Positions 15,201 through 21,942 of a stretch of DNA of 21,942 nucleotides are shown piece after piece. Origin of the DNA: Ruminiclostridium sp. (GTDB lineage: Bacteria > Bacillota_A > Clostridia > Oscillospirales > Ruminococcaceae); the NCBI GenBank assembly GCA_017550775.1, contig JAFZOA010000492.1, forward strand, positions 1 through 21,942, in the 5' to 3' direction. The translations under genes and the position numbers were made by a program. The notes under the pieces were generated by a model. That model was not told the origin of the DNA and made no database searches. It saw only the letters and a program-made list of their open reading frames with translations. Within the stretch, counting starts at the first letter, position 1. Each line of letters begins with the position of its first letter.

Positions 15201-18200
15201 CATCGGTACAGCCCGCCGCCTGAGCGTCAATGACCGCCATAGCCGCAAGACGTATATTGTGCATACCGATCATACGTTCAAGAGCCTTGCCGGTCTCCTG
15301 CACTTCAAGCATTACCTCATTTTCACGGTAATAGAGCTTTCCGTCAACAATAGTGTGTGTGAAGTTTCTTACGGACGGGTCAGCGGGTATCATATTTACG
15401 CTTCCCTGCTCCTGTTCCTCGCTTCTTACTGTTTCGATACTGCCCTTTATCTTCGCAACAGCCGCTTTGAGCTGCTCCGCGAGCGGAATATCGCTGTCAG
15501 CGGTACATACCGTTACCTTGCTGTCGGGACCGTACTTTCCCTTCATGCGCTCGTCCCATTCCATAGTGCCTAGCACCATATCGGGATTATCGACGAAATA
15601 CTGATTGCACGGAACTCCGTCCTCGGTCTGTCCCATGTGTACCCAATCGGGGACTTCCACGGTAAGAGTATCACGCTTTTTGAGAAAAATAATATCGGTA
15701 GTGATACCGTCCGCGTCCTTGAATGTTCCTGCGGGCATACGCACCGCACCAAGCAGGTCACAGCGCTCCGCAAGGTAACGCCTTGCCGCTTCATTGAACT
15801 TATCCATAGTGAACTTGCTTGTTACAAGTGCTACCACACCGCCGGGCTTAACCTTATCCACGGATTTCGCTGCAAAGTAGTCATGTATCTTAAAGCCGAG
15901 CTTGTCATAAGCCTTATCGCTGACGCGGTAATCACCGAACGGGATATTTCCGATAACAACATCAAAGCTGTTGTTATTGAACCGTGTCTGCTCAAAGCCC
16001 TTTATCTGTATGCGATCTTCGGGGTACAGCATTTGTGCTATCCTTCCCGAAATGCTGTCAAGCTCTACACCGTACAGCTTCGAGTGTTCGTGCATTTCTT
16101 CGGGCATCTTCGAGAAAAAGTTTCCGACACCCATTGACGGTTCAAGTATGTTTCCGTCCTCAAAACCGAATTGACCGAGCGCCTGATATATACAGTCGGT
16201 CACTTCGGGAGGTGTGTAGAAACTTGTAAGAGTAGATTCACGCGCGGCGCTGTATTCGTCGGAAGTAAGCAAAGCCCTTAACTGCGCCTGCTCCGCCGCC
16301 CAGCTATCGGGAGCCGCTTCACCGAGACTGCCGCCCGCTCTGTCTGCAGCTAAATCCGTAGTAAACGCCTGCGGTATGCCGCCCCAACCGGAGTATTTAG
16401 CCATTATAGCCTGTTCTTCGGGAGTAGCGTATCTGTTCTCCGCTTCGACTTTGCGTAGCGTCTCGATAGCCGCAACGTTAGCACGGAACTTTGCCTTTGC
16501 GCCTTTGACCTCACTGCCCTCATGATAATGATATGTGACCGGAGTGCCGGTTTTCGACTCTTTCTTCGGTGTCATCATTATTTCGGGAGCATTGACCGCA
16601 GGCGCAGCAGCGACAGTTTTTTCCTGCTTCTTTACTTCCGCCGCGGGCTCTATTGTCTGTTCTTCCGCAGTCGGTTTTGTTGTTTGCTCGGGCTTCTCAA
16701 CCTCTGCCGCCGGTTCAGGCTGAATTTCGGCAGCGGGAGTATCAACATCTGCCTTCGGAATTTCTGTTGTCACAGGAGTATCTATTTCCGTCTGCGCTAA
16801 TTCCTCTGCCGTAGGAGCTTCAATTGTCGTTTCCGTCTGTTCGACATTATCATAAATGCTTGGCAGCGAATCCAGTTTCAAGCGTTCGAGCGCGACCGCG
16901 ATTTCTTCTGTATCTTCAGAATTGCACAGTCTCAGGAACTCTTCGGTATCCTTTATCTGTATGATTGAATTTGTGGTAGTCGCCATAAATTCGGCGGCAA
17001 CAGCTTTCAGCTCAGGTGTTTCGCCGTATGTTTCCCATAAGCCGCCGTCCACAGCCGTGAGATCACGTTCGTAAGCTGTGTACTCTATACCGCTGTCCTT
17101 GCGTTCAAGAATGATGAATGTTTCATCTTTCGGATCCATGAATACCGCTTTTTCAATGGGCTCAACAGCTTCTTGCACCGATTCAGGCACGACCACTTCT
17201 TCATCCGGTTTTGCAATGCTCTCAAAAGCCGACGCTTTTAACTTTGCAAGCTCCGCAGGAGCATCAAGCTCGGTATTCATATCTGCTATTTCAAAAAACA
17301 TATCATAGTCGGTTATTTCAACATAGTTTGATATTTCCGAGCCCGAAAGCTGTGCGACCGCTTCGGAAAGCCCGATAGCTTCTTCCATTTCCCATACGCC
17401 GCCGTCGATAGGCGTTAGGTCGGCGGCATATATCGTGTACTCTATGCCCTCATCAACCTGCATAACGGAAATAAAGGTCTCGTCACGAACGTCCATGAAC
17501 ACTGCGGCTTCTTGCTCTATCTCCGCAGGAAATACCGGTTCCGGTGTTTCTATGCTGTCGGGCATATTGTTGAGCGCGTCCGCTTTCAGCTCCGCGAGTC
17601 TTGTAGGAACATCTCCCTCATATTCCAGTTCTGTAAGCTCAAAGAACTGCTCTTTATCCTGTATCTCTGCAAGGTCATTGATACTGTTGTCAAGTATAAA
17701 CGAAGCCTCATAGCGCAGATCGACCATGCCTAACCTGTCAATAACTCCACCGTCCACGGGCGTAAGGTCAGGCGCATACATCGTGTATTCAAGCCCCGTA
17801 TCTGTTTTCCCGATATATATGAAGCCCTCATCTTCGATGTTCATAAAGACAGCAGACTGTTTCTGTATTTCGTCAGTTACGGTCTGCACGGGGACAGGAT
17901 TTTCCGGTTCCTGCTCTATTTTTGCAGTTTCTGTTACCTCCTGCTCGGTTTCTTCATGCTCAGGCTCGTCAGCTTCTGCTACGAGACCTTTTTTCGCAAG
18001 AATATCCGAATAATCAATACCGTACTCATCGAGGACTTTCTTTGCCTGCTCAAAAAGGTACTGCTCGGTATATTCGTTCGGGTCATTGTTTTCAAGGTCA
18101 TATTTGGCATCTTTTATGCGTTCATCTATGTCTTTCTGAGTAATATATTTACCCTCGGAGATAAGGCGGTCAATGCGCTCCGCGACATCATTCCACTTCA

Positions 18201-21200
18201 TTTCCACATGGTAAGCGGTTGTCCCAAAATCGAGATCGGACTTAACGCAGCGAATGCCTTTAGCATTGTATGAAACGCTGAATCCCATGTGACTGGAACC
18301 GCCCTCGCCGTAAGTCTTTTTCAGGAATGCGACACGCTCTTTTTCGTCGTCATGTTCCTCAAAGAATTTGGAGATACCGAACTTTCCGTCCCTGTACCCG
18401 TAATGGTGCAAAAGTATATCGTCCTTTTCATCTTCCGTGATGAAGAACGAAGGCTTGAACTCAAAATCAGGCATTGTTCTGAACTCCGCGCGCTGTATCT
18501 GTAAATCACGCATACGGGCGAGAGTTTCTTTCGGTCTGTGAAAGTGAAACCGCAGTATATCGCGGTTTTCTTCATACATACGAATGAAGTCCTCCATTCC
18601 CGAAATATATTCCTGTAATGTTTCGGGATCAGCGAGGTCAGCCATTATGCGCTTATGTGATTCGGGAAAACCACCTTTGAACTGTTCTTCCGGAATAAAG
18701 TATTCTATACCGGAATCGCGGTCAATGTCCTGATGTATAAACCAGAGCTTTTCCGCAAGGTCTTTTATCTCATTCCCAACCGACAGGTCTATCGCGTCCT
18801 GCTGACAATAATCACCTTTCGCAAGCATTTCTCCGATACACTTTGCGGCATCTTTCCAAGTGATATGCTCTTTCGTAACAATATTGAAAGCGGTCTCTCC
18901 GACACCCAGCGTTATCCCGTTGTTATCGAACCAAGCGGATAAGTGAGTACCGTCGGACAGAACATATCCGCGACCGTCGGTTTTGAACTCTTTACGCAGG
19001 AACTCGGCGTTCTCAACATCGCTCTTTCCGAGCATGAACTGATACGCGATACGCCCGATACTTTTCGGATCGTTGCTTCCGCATTTCAGAGCGAAGTTTA
19101 TCATTTCCGGTGATACATCTATTGCAGAATAAATAAGACGCAGCTTCTCACGCTTTTTAGGTTTTGCCGGTGCTGTTATATTCACGGGCTCACCGAAGAA
19201 TGAAAGCTGTTCACCGCCGGACACGGACGCAGGTTCAGACTTCCTTGCAGTCTGCTTTTTCGTTGCAGGAGCAGGAATATCAATAGCCGGAGCCTTTTCG
19301 GGAATGTACTCAAATCCCTGCTGCGTCAAGGCTTCCTGCCAGTTATCGTAGATATGCTTGTCAAGTATTCCCTCATCGGTCTCGCGGGAAAGATGTATCA
19401 TATTGTCGGTCTTTTTCTCGACCTTCCACATTTCGCCGTCAAGACGGATGTTGTCGCCCGCGTCGAGATCATCGGCATAATAACCGTTTTTATCGTGAAC
19501 GATCGGCGAACGGTACAGCTCAAACTGCTCCAGATCGTAGGTCTGATAATCATTCAGCTTGTACGGCTTCTGCCCGTCCATGATGTACGCATCATCGTCC
19601 TCGGTGCGCTCGACCGCTGCTTCAAACTTTCTGCCGCTGATCTCGCAGCTTGCATATATCTTATCCTCCGATTCTTCTGCACGGAAAGAATAAATAATAA
19701 GCGCATTGCTGTCCGAGCGGCTTGCAGACGAGCGCGACGGCTTTTTCTCCTGCGTTCTTTCGGGTTCAAGATATTCGCCCTTTTCAATAAGGGACGCTGT
19801 AAGCGACTGCACCAAATCCCAGCTAAGACCGGATTCCTTTGTACGGGAAAGGTAGCTCCCCTCCCACACGTTCAGACCGTTATCGAATGTCTTGTAGCCT
19901 ACACGGGCGCTGCCTATGTCAAGCTCGCTGTATTCGGGATTTATCGCAGTTTTCATGAACTCCGCTCGCTTGTTTGGTTCAGGATTTTCAGCGAAGAAAG
20001 CCGCGATCTCGTCTTTCTTGACCTTGAAAAACCTGTCGTTCTTTATGATAGAGTTAATTAGGAACTCATCAGTCATAGGCGGCAGCAGCCCGGTATCAAT
20101 ATAGCTGTTATTGATTATTACCGGTTCGGATTCCGTAGGCTCGTCATCGTCATATTCTGAAATCGTTTCTTTCTGCGTAACCTCTGCCGCTTCCAACTGT
20201 TCATTTGTTATCGTTTCCGGTTCTTTTTCAGTCTTTTCAATAGGCGCTATCTGCTGTTCCTGCTCTTTAAGCCGCTTCTCGTTGCGTATCGCGGCTTCCA
20301 TAATATCACGAATTTCCTGCTGCTGTATCACGGAATAGCGGTCAGCAATAAAGCGGTTGAAATATTCAATGGGAGTAATATTCATACTCTCCGAGTCACC
20401 GAACGCCCAGCCCGCGATCTCGTAATTATCGAGCCTGCGGTTGAAATCCGCGTCCAGCCTCATTTTTTTCAGAATATCGGGAGTTACATTCTCAACAGAA
20501 ATACGACTTCCTGCATTACCTGATGTTCTACTGTCAGCAGGCGCATTTTCTCCCACTCGCGTATCAGCAGAAAGCTTTTCGGACGCGGGTTCTGCTGCCG
20601 ATACAGCTTGTCGAGCTCGTTGAACCGTTTCTCCGCTTCTTCGTCTATCTGTCGCGGGATCAGCTGCCACTTGCCATCCATTATGTATATCTGCATTTCC
20701 TGCGGGTACTCCAGCCTTATCCACTCTTTCCACATTCTGCCCCACCGACCTATCGGTCTTTTCAGAAGTTCCGCGATCTGCGGACTGCGCGTGTACTCCG
20801 TTTCTGACAGGATCTGACCTGTCGGATTCATTTTCTCGATCATAGGTTTGTTCCCTCTTTCTTTTCTGAATTTGTACTATCTCACGCTCAATTTCGAGTA
20901 ATGCGTCCTTTGCCGAACGCTGAACAATGTCACAAAAACGGATAAGGTCACGGGTATCTTTGAACATATCCGCAGCGGCAAGGTTTATCCCGCCCGACAG
21001 CTTCATACCGCCCTCTATCTCGCAGCGATTGGAGACCACAAACCGAACCGCCGAAACGAGCGATTTCTGATACTCCGCTACCTGTTCCTGAGACAGTTTC
21101 ATCTGCTCCGTTGCATACTGTACGTCCGGGAGCCTGCCCTTGATACTATCAACGGATATGGTCGCAATTGTCTCCTGAATGTTTTTGCAGCCTTTCCCGT

Positions 21201-21549
21201 ACTTGTCGTTTATGACTTCGGCAATATCCTCTGTTATCTTCCAGAGGTCGGGTATCTTCTTACCGTTCGTCTGCGTAATATCGAACAAATGCCTTGCGGA
21301 CGTACCCTCGCCAAACACGGAAATGCTGTGCTCGCCCTTGTTCACGACTCGTCCGAGCCTGTTCCAAGTTTCGAGCGTTGCGACCTTTGAAGCGTTCGGG
21401 TTCTGATAATAAATCAGCGCCGCGTCCGAAAACGACTGCTTGTACATTCCCGCCGAGAACCGCAGGAACTGCGCGAGCTCCTGCTTATTTTTCATCAGAC
21501 GGTTTGTTATTTCCGTCCAATTATAGAGGACGGTATTATATCTGCTCAA
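12223..21549 (-). CDS. Giant ArdC-like / N6-adenine methylase / SNF2-type helicase polyvalent protein, truncated by a stop
   Basis: 3108 residues. ArdC N-terminal-like region ~1-125 (YNWTEITNRLM, WNRLGRVVNKGEHSISVF); unrecognised and charged regions ~125-600; two G.GG/W.D-type element domains near 860 and 1085 (SSHMGFSVSYNAKGI); three tandem ~117-residue repeats ~1230-1570; a P/E/T-rich linker ~1575-1665. A methylase follows with YSGWGGIPQAF, motif I EPSMGVGNFF near 1804 and NIPF near 1868 (catalytic motif IV variant). The helicase has Walker A VGAGKS near 2480, DEAH near 2640, TGTPVSNS near 2693 and QQDGRGVRQGN near 2975. The start is TTG 21547-21549 with AGGAG seven bases upstream. It probably modifies and remodels the element's DNA during transfer. 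The normal C-terminal ~215 residues are cut off by TAA and found at 11575-12207. Confidence 0.9.
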   Translation of the reverse strand: MSRYNTVLYNWTEITNRLMKNKQELAQFLRFSAGMYKQSFSDAALIYYQNPNASKVATLETWNRLGRVVNKGEHSISVFGEGTSARHLFDITQTNGKKIPDLWKITEDIAEVINDKYGKGCKNIQETIATISVDSIKGRLPDVQYATEQMKLSQEQVAEYQKSLVSAVRFVVSNRCEIEGGMKLSGGINLAAADMFKDTRDLIRFCDIVQRSAKDALLEIEREIVQIQKRKREQTYDRENESDRSDPVRNGVHAQSADRGTSEKTDRSVGQNVERVDKAGVPAGNADIHNGWQVAADPATDRRRSGETVQRARQAVSAAEPASEKLSADTRVGENAPADSRTSGNAGSRISVENVTPDILKKMRLDADFNRRLDNYEIAGWAFGDSESMNITPIEYFNRFIADRYSVIQQQEIRDIMEAAIRNEKRLKEQEQQIAPIEKTEKEPETITNEQLEAAEVTQKETISEYDDDEPTESEPVIINNSYIDTGLLPPMTDEFLINSIIKNDRFFKVKKDEIAAFFAENPEPNKRAEFMKTAINPEYSELDIGSARVGYKTFDNGLNVWEGSYLSRTKESGLSWDLVQSLTASLIEKGEYLEPERTQEKKPSRSSASRSDSNALIIYSFRAEESEDKIYASCEISGRKFEAAVERTEDDDAYIMDGQKPYKLNDYQTYDLEQFELYRSPIVHDKNGYYADDLDAGDNIRLDGEMWKVEKKTDNMIHLSRETDEGILDKHIYDNWQEALTQQGFEYIPEKAPAIDIPAPATKKQTARKSEPASVSGGEQLSFFGEPVNITAPAKPKKREKLRLIYSAIDVSPEMINFALKCGSNDPKSIGRIAYQFMLGKSDVENAEFLRKEFKTDGRGYVLSDGTHLSAWFDNNGITLGVGETAFNIVTKEHITWKDAAKCIGEMLAKGDYCQQDAIDLSVGNEIKDLAEKLWFIHQDIDRDSGIEYFIPEEQFKGGFPESHKRIMADLADPETLQEYISGMEDFIRMYEENRDILRFHFHRPKETLARMRDLQIQRAEFRTMPDFEFKPSFFITEDEKDDILLHHYGYRDGKFGISKFFEEHDDEKERVAFLKKTYGEGGSSHMGFSVSYNAKGIRCVKSDLDFGTTAYHVEMKWNDVAERIDRLISEGKYITQKDIDERIKDAKYDLENNDPNEYTEQYLFEQAKKVLDEYGIDYSDILAKKGLVAEADEPEHEETEQEVTETAKIEQEPENPVPVQTVTDEIQKQSAVFMNIEDEGFIYIGKTDTGLEYTMYAPDLTPVDGGVIDRLGMVDLRYEASFILDNSINDLAEIQDKEQFFELTELEYEGDVPTRLAELKADALNNMPDSIETPEPVFPAEIEQEAAVFMDVRDETFISVMQVDEGIEYTIYAADLTPIDGGVWEMEEAIGLSEAVAQLSGSEISNYVEITDYDMFFEIADMNTELDAPAELAKLKASAFESIAKPDEEVVVPESVQEAVEPIEKAVFMDPKDETFIILERKDSGIEYTAYERDLTAVDGGLWETYGETPELKAVAAEFMATTTNSIIQIKDTEEFLRLCNSEDTEEIAVALERLKLDSLPSIYDNVEQTETTIEAPTAEELAQTEIDTPVTTEIPKADVDTPAAEIQPEPAAEVEKPEQTTKPTAEEQTIEPAAEVKKQEKTVAAAPAVNAPEIMMTPKKESKTGTPVTYHYHEGSEVKGAKAKFRANVAAIETLRKVEAENRYATPEEQAIMAKYSGWGGIPQAFTTDLAADRAGGSLGEAAPDSWAAEQAQLRALLTSDEYSAARESTLTSFYTPPEVTDCIYQALGQFGFEDGNILEPSMGVGNFFSKMPEEMHEHSKLYGVELDSISGRIAQMLYPEDRIQIKGFEQTRFNNNSFDVVIGNIPFGDYRVSDKAYDKLGFKIHDYFAAKSVDKVKPGGVVALVTSKFTMDKFNEAARRYLAERCDLLGAVRMPAGTFKDADGITTDIIFLKKRDTLTVEVPDWVHMGQTEDGVPCNQYFVDNPDMVLGTMEWDERMKGKYGPDSKVTVCTADSDIPLAEQLKAAVAKIKGSIETVRSEEQEQGSVNMIPADPSVRNFTHTIVDGKLYYRENEVMLEVQETGKALERMIGMHNIRLAAMAVIDAQAAGCTDEELHSLQAELNRVYDRFRKNFGNITDSANERVFRHDDDYNTLAALEIIDAEKKTVEKSEIFTKRTILPEMEIMSVGTAQEALQVSLDRKGIVDIEYMASLVGDNPEKVISDLGDEIYRDPAKINDEAPYSGYVDASEYLSGNVREKLKIAQQFADHIDESFKRNVTALQKVIPKDLEASEISVRIGANWIDLDDYSRFLRDYAQARTGRFDHPVTRTKTGEYKIEGKGQDRSVAATESYGTARMNSYQIFENLLNQRDIVVKDRVEDDEGKVSYVINPEATQLAKEKARLMKEAFKKWIWDDPARREKYVERYNFLFNAIRGREYDGSHQTFPGMNPAIKLRPHQENAVLRAKLGGNTLLAHCVGAGKSFEMIASAMEKKRLGLINKACVVVPKHLTLQTASEWMRLYPNAKLLVARPEDFTKDNRQQFIARCVTGDYDAVIMSFQQFERIPMSDEYCKQFMQKELDTILEALQDADKSDRVSIKSLERQRKKTEERLAKLMSSKKDNSLCFEKLGFDYLVCDEAHYYKNCFVATKMSNVAGVQTTAAQKSEDMLMKTQYLNDKYGCNNILFATGTPVSNSMVEFYVMQRYLRPDLLQKAGLETFDDWASTFGEVVSQLEIKPAGNGFQMKNRFSKFVNIPELMQMYKEFADIQTQDMIKLKVPELKTGEPIVVVAKPDAYQKEYMRVLAKRSEAIHGGNVDPREDNMLRITHEARLLGLDSRCIYPEVQPAPDSKVMMLIDNLEKNYYDTMAEKGVQIVFCDIAVNDDDGHFSVYEAIKEELVKRGIPRDEICFAGDAQTDKARAEMYEKLRAGEKRFILASTTKLGTGANVQDRICAIHHLDIPWKPADLTQQDGRGVRQGNNFSEIGIYHYLTENTFDSYMMGIITNKAKFISQIMTSKDPVRVSEDVDETVLTYSQMQAIASGNPMIKEKIQLDNDIATLKTLETAYQSSRFKLQDMVERSLPVRIESYAAILQKASTDLKDFQERHP
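16850..17853 (-). repeat. Three tandem ~117-codon repeats in the giant protein gene
   Basis: Units starting AVFM at residues 1233, 1349 and 1468 each continue with D.GFI or DETFI, a short variable stretch, G(L/I)EYT.Y..DLT.(V/I)DGG and an end like L..LK..A. The spacing is 116 and 119 residues. They are diverged from one another more than the two repeats in the ArdC-like protein, so this is an older amplification. The function of the unit is unknown to me. Confidence 0.85.
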
Positions 21550-21575
21550 ATTTGTGCTCCTTTCTCCGTAATATA

Positions 21576-21604
21576 TTGATTTTTCGTGTTAAAAGTGTTA
21601 TAAT
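21576..21604 (+). promoter_or_regulatory. Promoter of the divergent nuclease-like gene
   Basis: TTGATT (21576-21581), a 17-base spacer and TATAAT (21599-21604). The predicted start point (~21611) falls at the first base of the GGAGG ribosome binding site, so the leader would be very short (about 15 nt). It lies in the 76-base gap between two divergent genes. Confidence 0.65.
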
Positions 21605-21625
21605 TATTGTGGAGGCGGTATTTTT

Positions 21626-21942
21626 ATGCCCACATATACAACCATGAATTTGCCCAAGCCAACTGATTCTGAAGAATTCCAAAGAATATGTAGAGATGTG
21701 TTAGTCAAACAATACAATATGGAATTTACAATAAATGGTAGGATAGGACAGGCACAAAATGGAATAGATATAGTTTCGTGCGATGGTACTATTGTTGCAC
21801 AGTGTAAGGCTTATAATAATTCAACCTACCAATCGTTTGTAAAAGAAATAACTCAGGATTATAATAATGCTTGTAATTCTACTTATAAATTCAACCAATT
21901 TATCGCAATGACAACACTTAATTACGATGCTCCTTCTATAAA
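21626..21942 (+). CDS. Restriction-endonuclease-like (PD-(D/E)XK) protein, N-terminal part only
   Basis: 105 residues visible, running off the window. The start ATG is preceded by GGAGG (21611-21615) at ten bases and a good promoter. The opening LPKPTDSEEFQRIC, then NGRIGQAQNGIDIVSCDGTIVAQCK, is the nuclease-core layout seen at the N-terminus of Mrr/Cap4-type and other defence-associated nucleases: Asp48 in GID and Gln59-x-Lys61 as the QxK variant of (D/E)xK, with Glu16/Glu17 as a possible helix acid. The later FIAMTTLNYDAPSI matches the strand that follows in such proteins (often IATTAPRDA). The usual partner domains (NTPase, sensor) would lie beyond the window. The gene is AT-rich and on the opposite strand to the operon, consistent with separately acquired cargo. 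The defence role is inferred. Confidence 0.75.
   Translation, partial: MPTYTTMNLPKPTDSEEFQRICRDVLVKQYNMEFTINGRIGQAQNGIDIVSCDGTIVAQCKAYNNSTYQSFVKEITQDYNNACNSTYKFNQFIAMTTLNYDAPSI

Noticed and set aside
1..21942. CRISPR array, tRNA or rRNA gene
   Set aside because: No regularly spaced short repeats and no tRNA cloverleaf or rRNA-like sequence were seen on reading through both strands.

Overview
The window looks like part of an integrative or conjugative-type mobile element from a low-to-mid GC Firmicute, probably a gut Clostridia member of Ruminococcus/Oscillospiraceae type. This is inferred from the protein families (giant polyvalent helicase-methylase, ArdC-like protein with DUF3849 and YodL-like regions, DUF3848, SLOG/DUF1273) and from GGAGG-type ribosome binding sites. 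No taxonomic marker gene is present. Nearly everything is on the minus strand except one partial gene at the right edge.

Right to left, positions 21549 to 6079 form one minus-strand operon of large proteins. First is a >3100-residue ArdC-like/methylase/SNF2-helicase protein whose last ~215 codons are cut off by a single in-frame TAA. Then come the separated C-terminal piece, a DUF3848 protein, a 1345-residue ArdC-like zincin polyvalent protein and a 75-residue small protein, ending at a rho-independent terminator near 6032-6062. Such proteins are thought to protect and establish incoming mobile DNA. A divergent AT-rich gene with a restriction-endonuclease-like fold (GID...QCK) starts at 21626 and runs off the window.

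The most striking region is 2700-6062. Two paralogous modules lie in tandem. Each has a minus-strand tyrosine recombinase and, divergent from it, a plus-strand sigma70-type promoter. Each is bounded by near-perfect inverted repeats of 17-20 bp, and the two repeat families resemble each other (15 of 20 positions, sharing TTTCG.AAAAT and ATTT). Just outside the right repeat of each module is a rho-independent terminator, and just outside the left repeat is the start of a minus-strand gene: a seven-repeat helicase (module 1, 2759-4125) or a SLOG-family protein (module 2, 4706-5989). In the orientation seen here both promoters fire into terminators. Inversion would aim each at its target gene. I read this as two self-contained phase-variable ON/OFF switches, both in the predicted OFF state, controlling accessory genes of the element. 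This is inference from sequence architecture; reads showing both orientations would decide it.

The flanking genes (helicase on the left, nuclease-like gene on the right) are visibly more AT-rich than the operon core, consistent with cargo acquired separately. There is no gene-free stretch longer than 300 bases; the three largest gaps (3941-4161, 4627-4795, 5876-6078) hold the switch elements.
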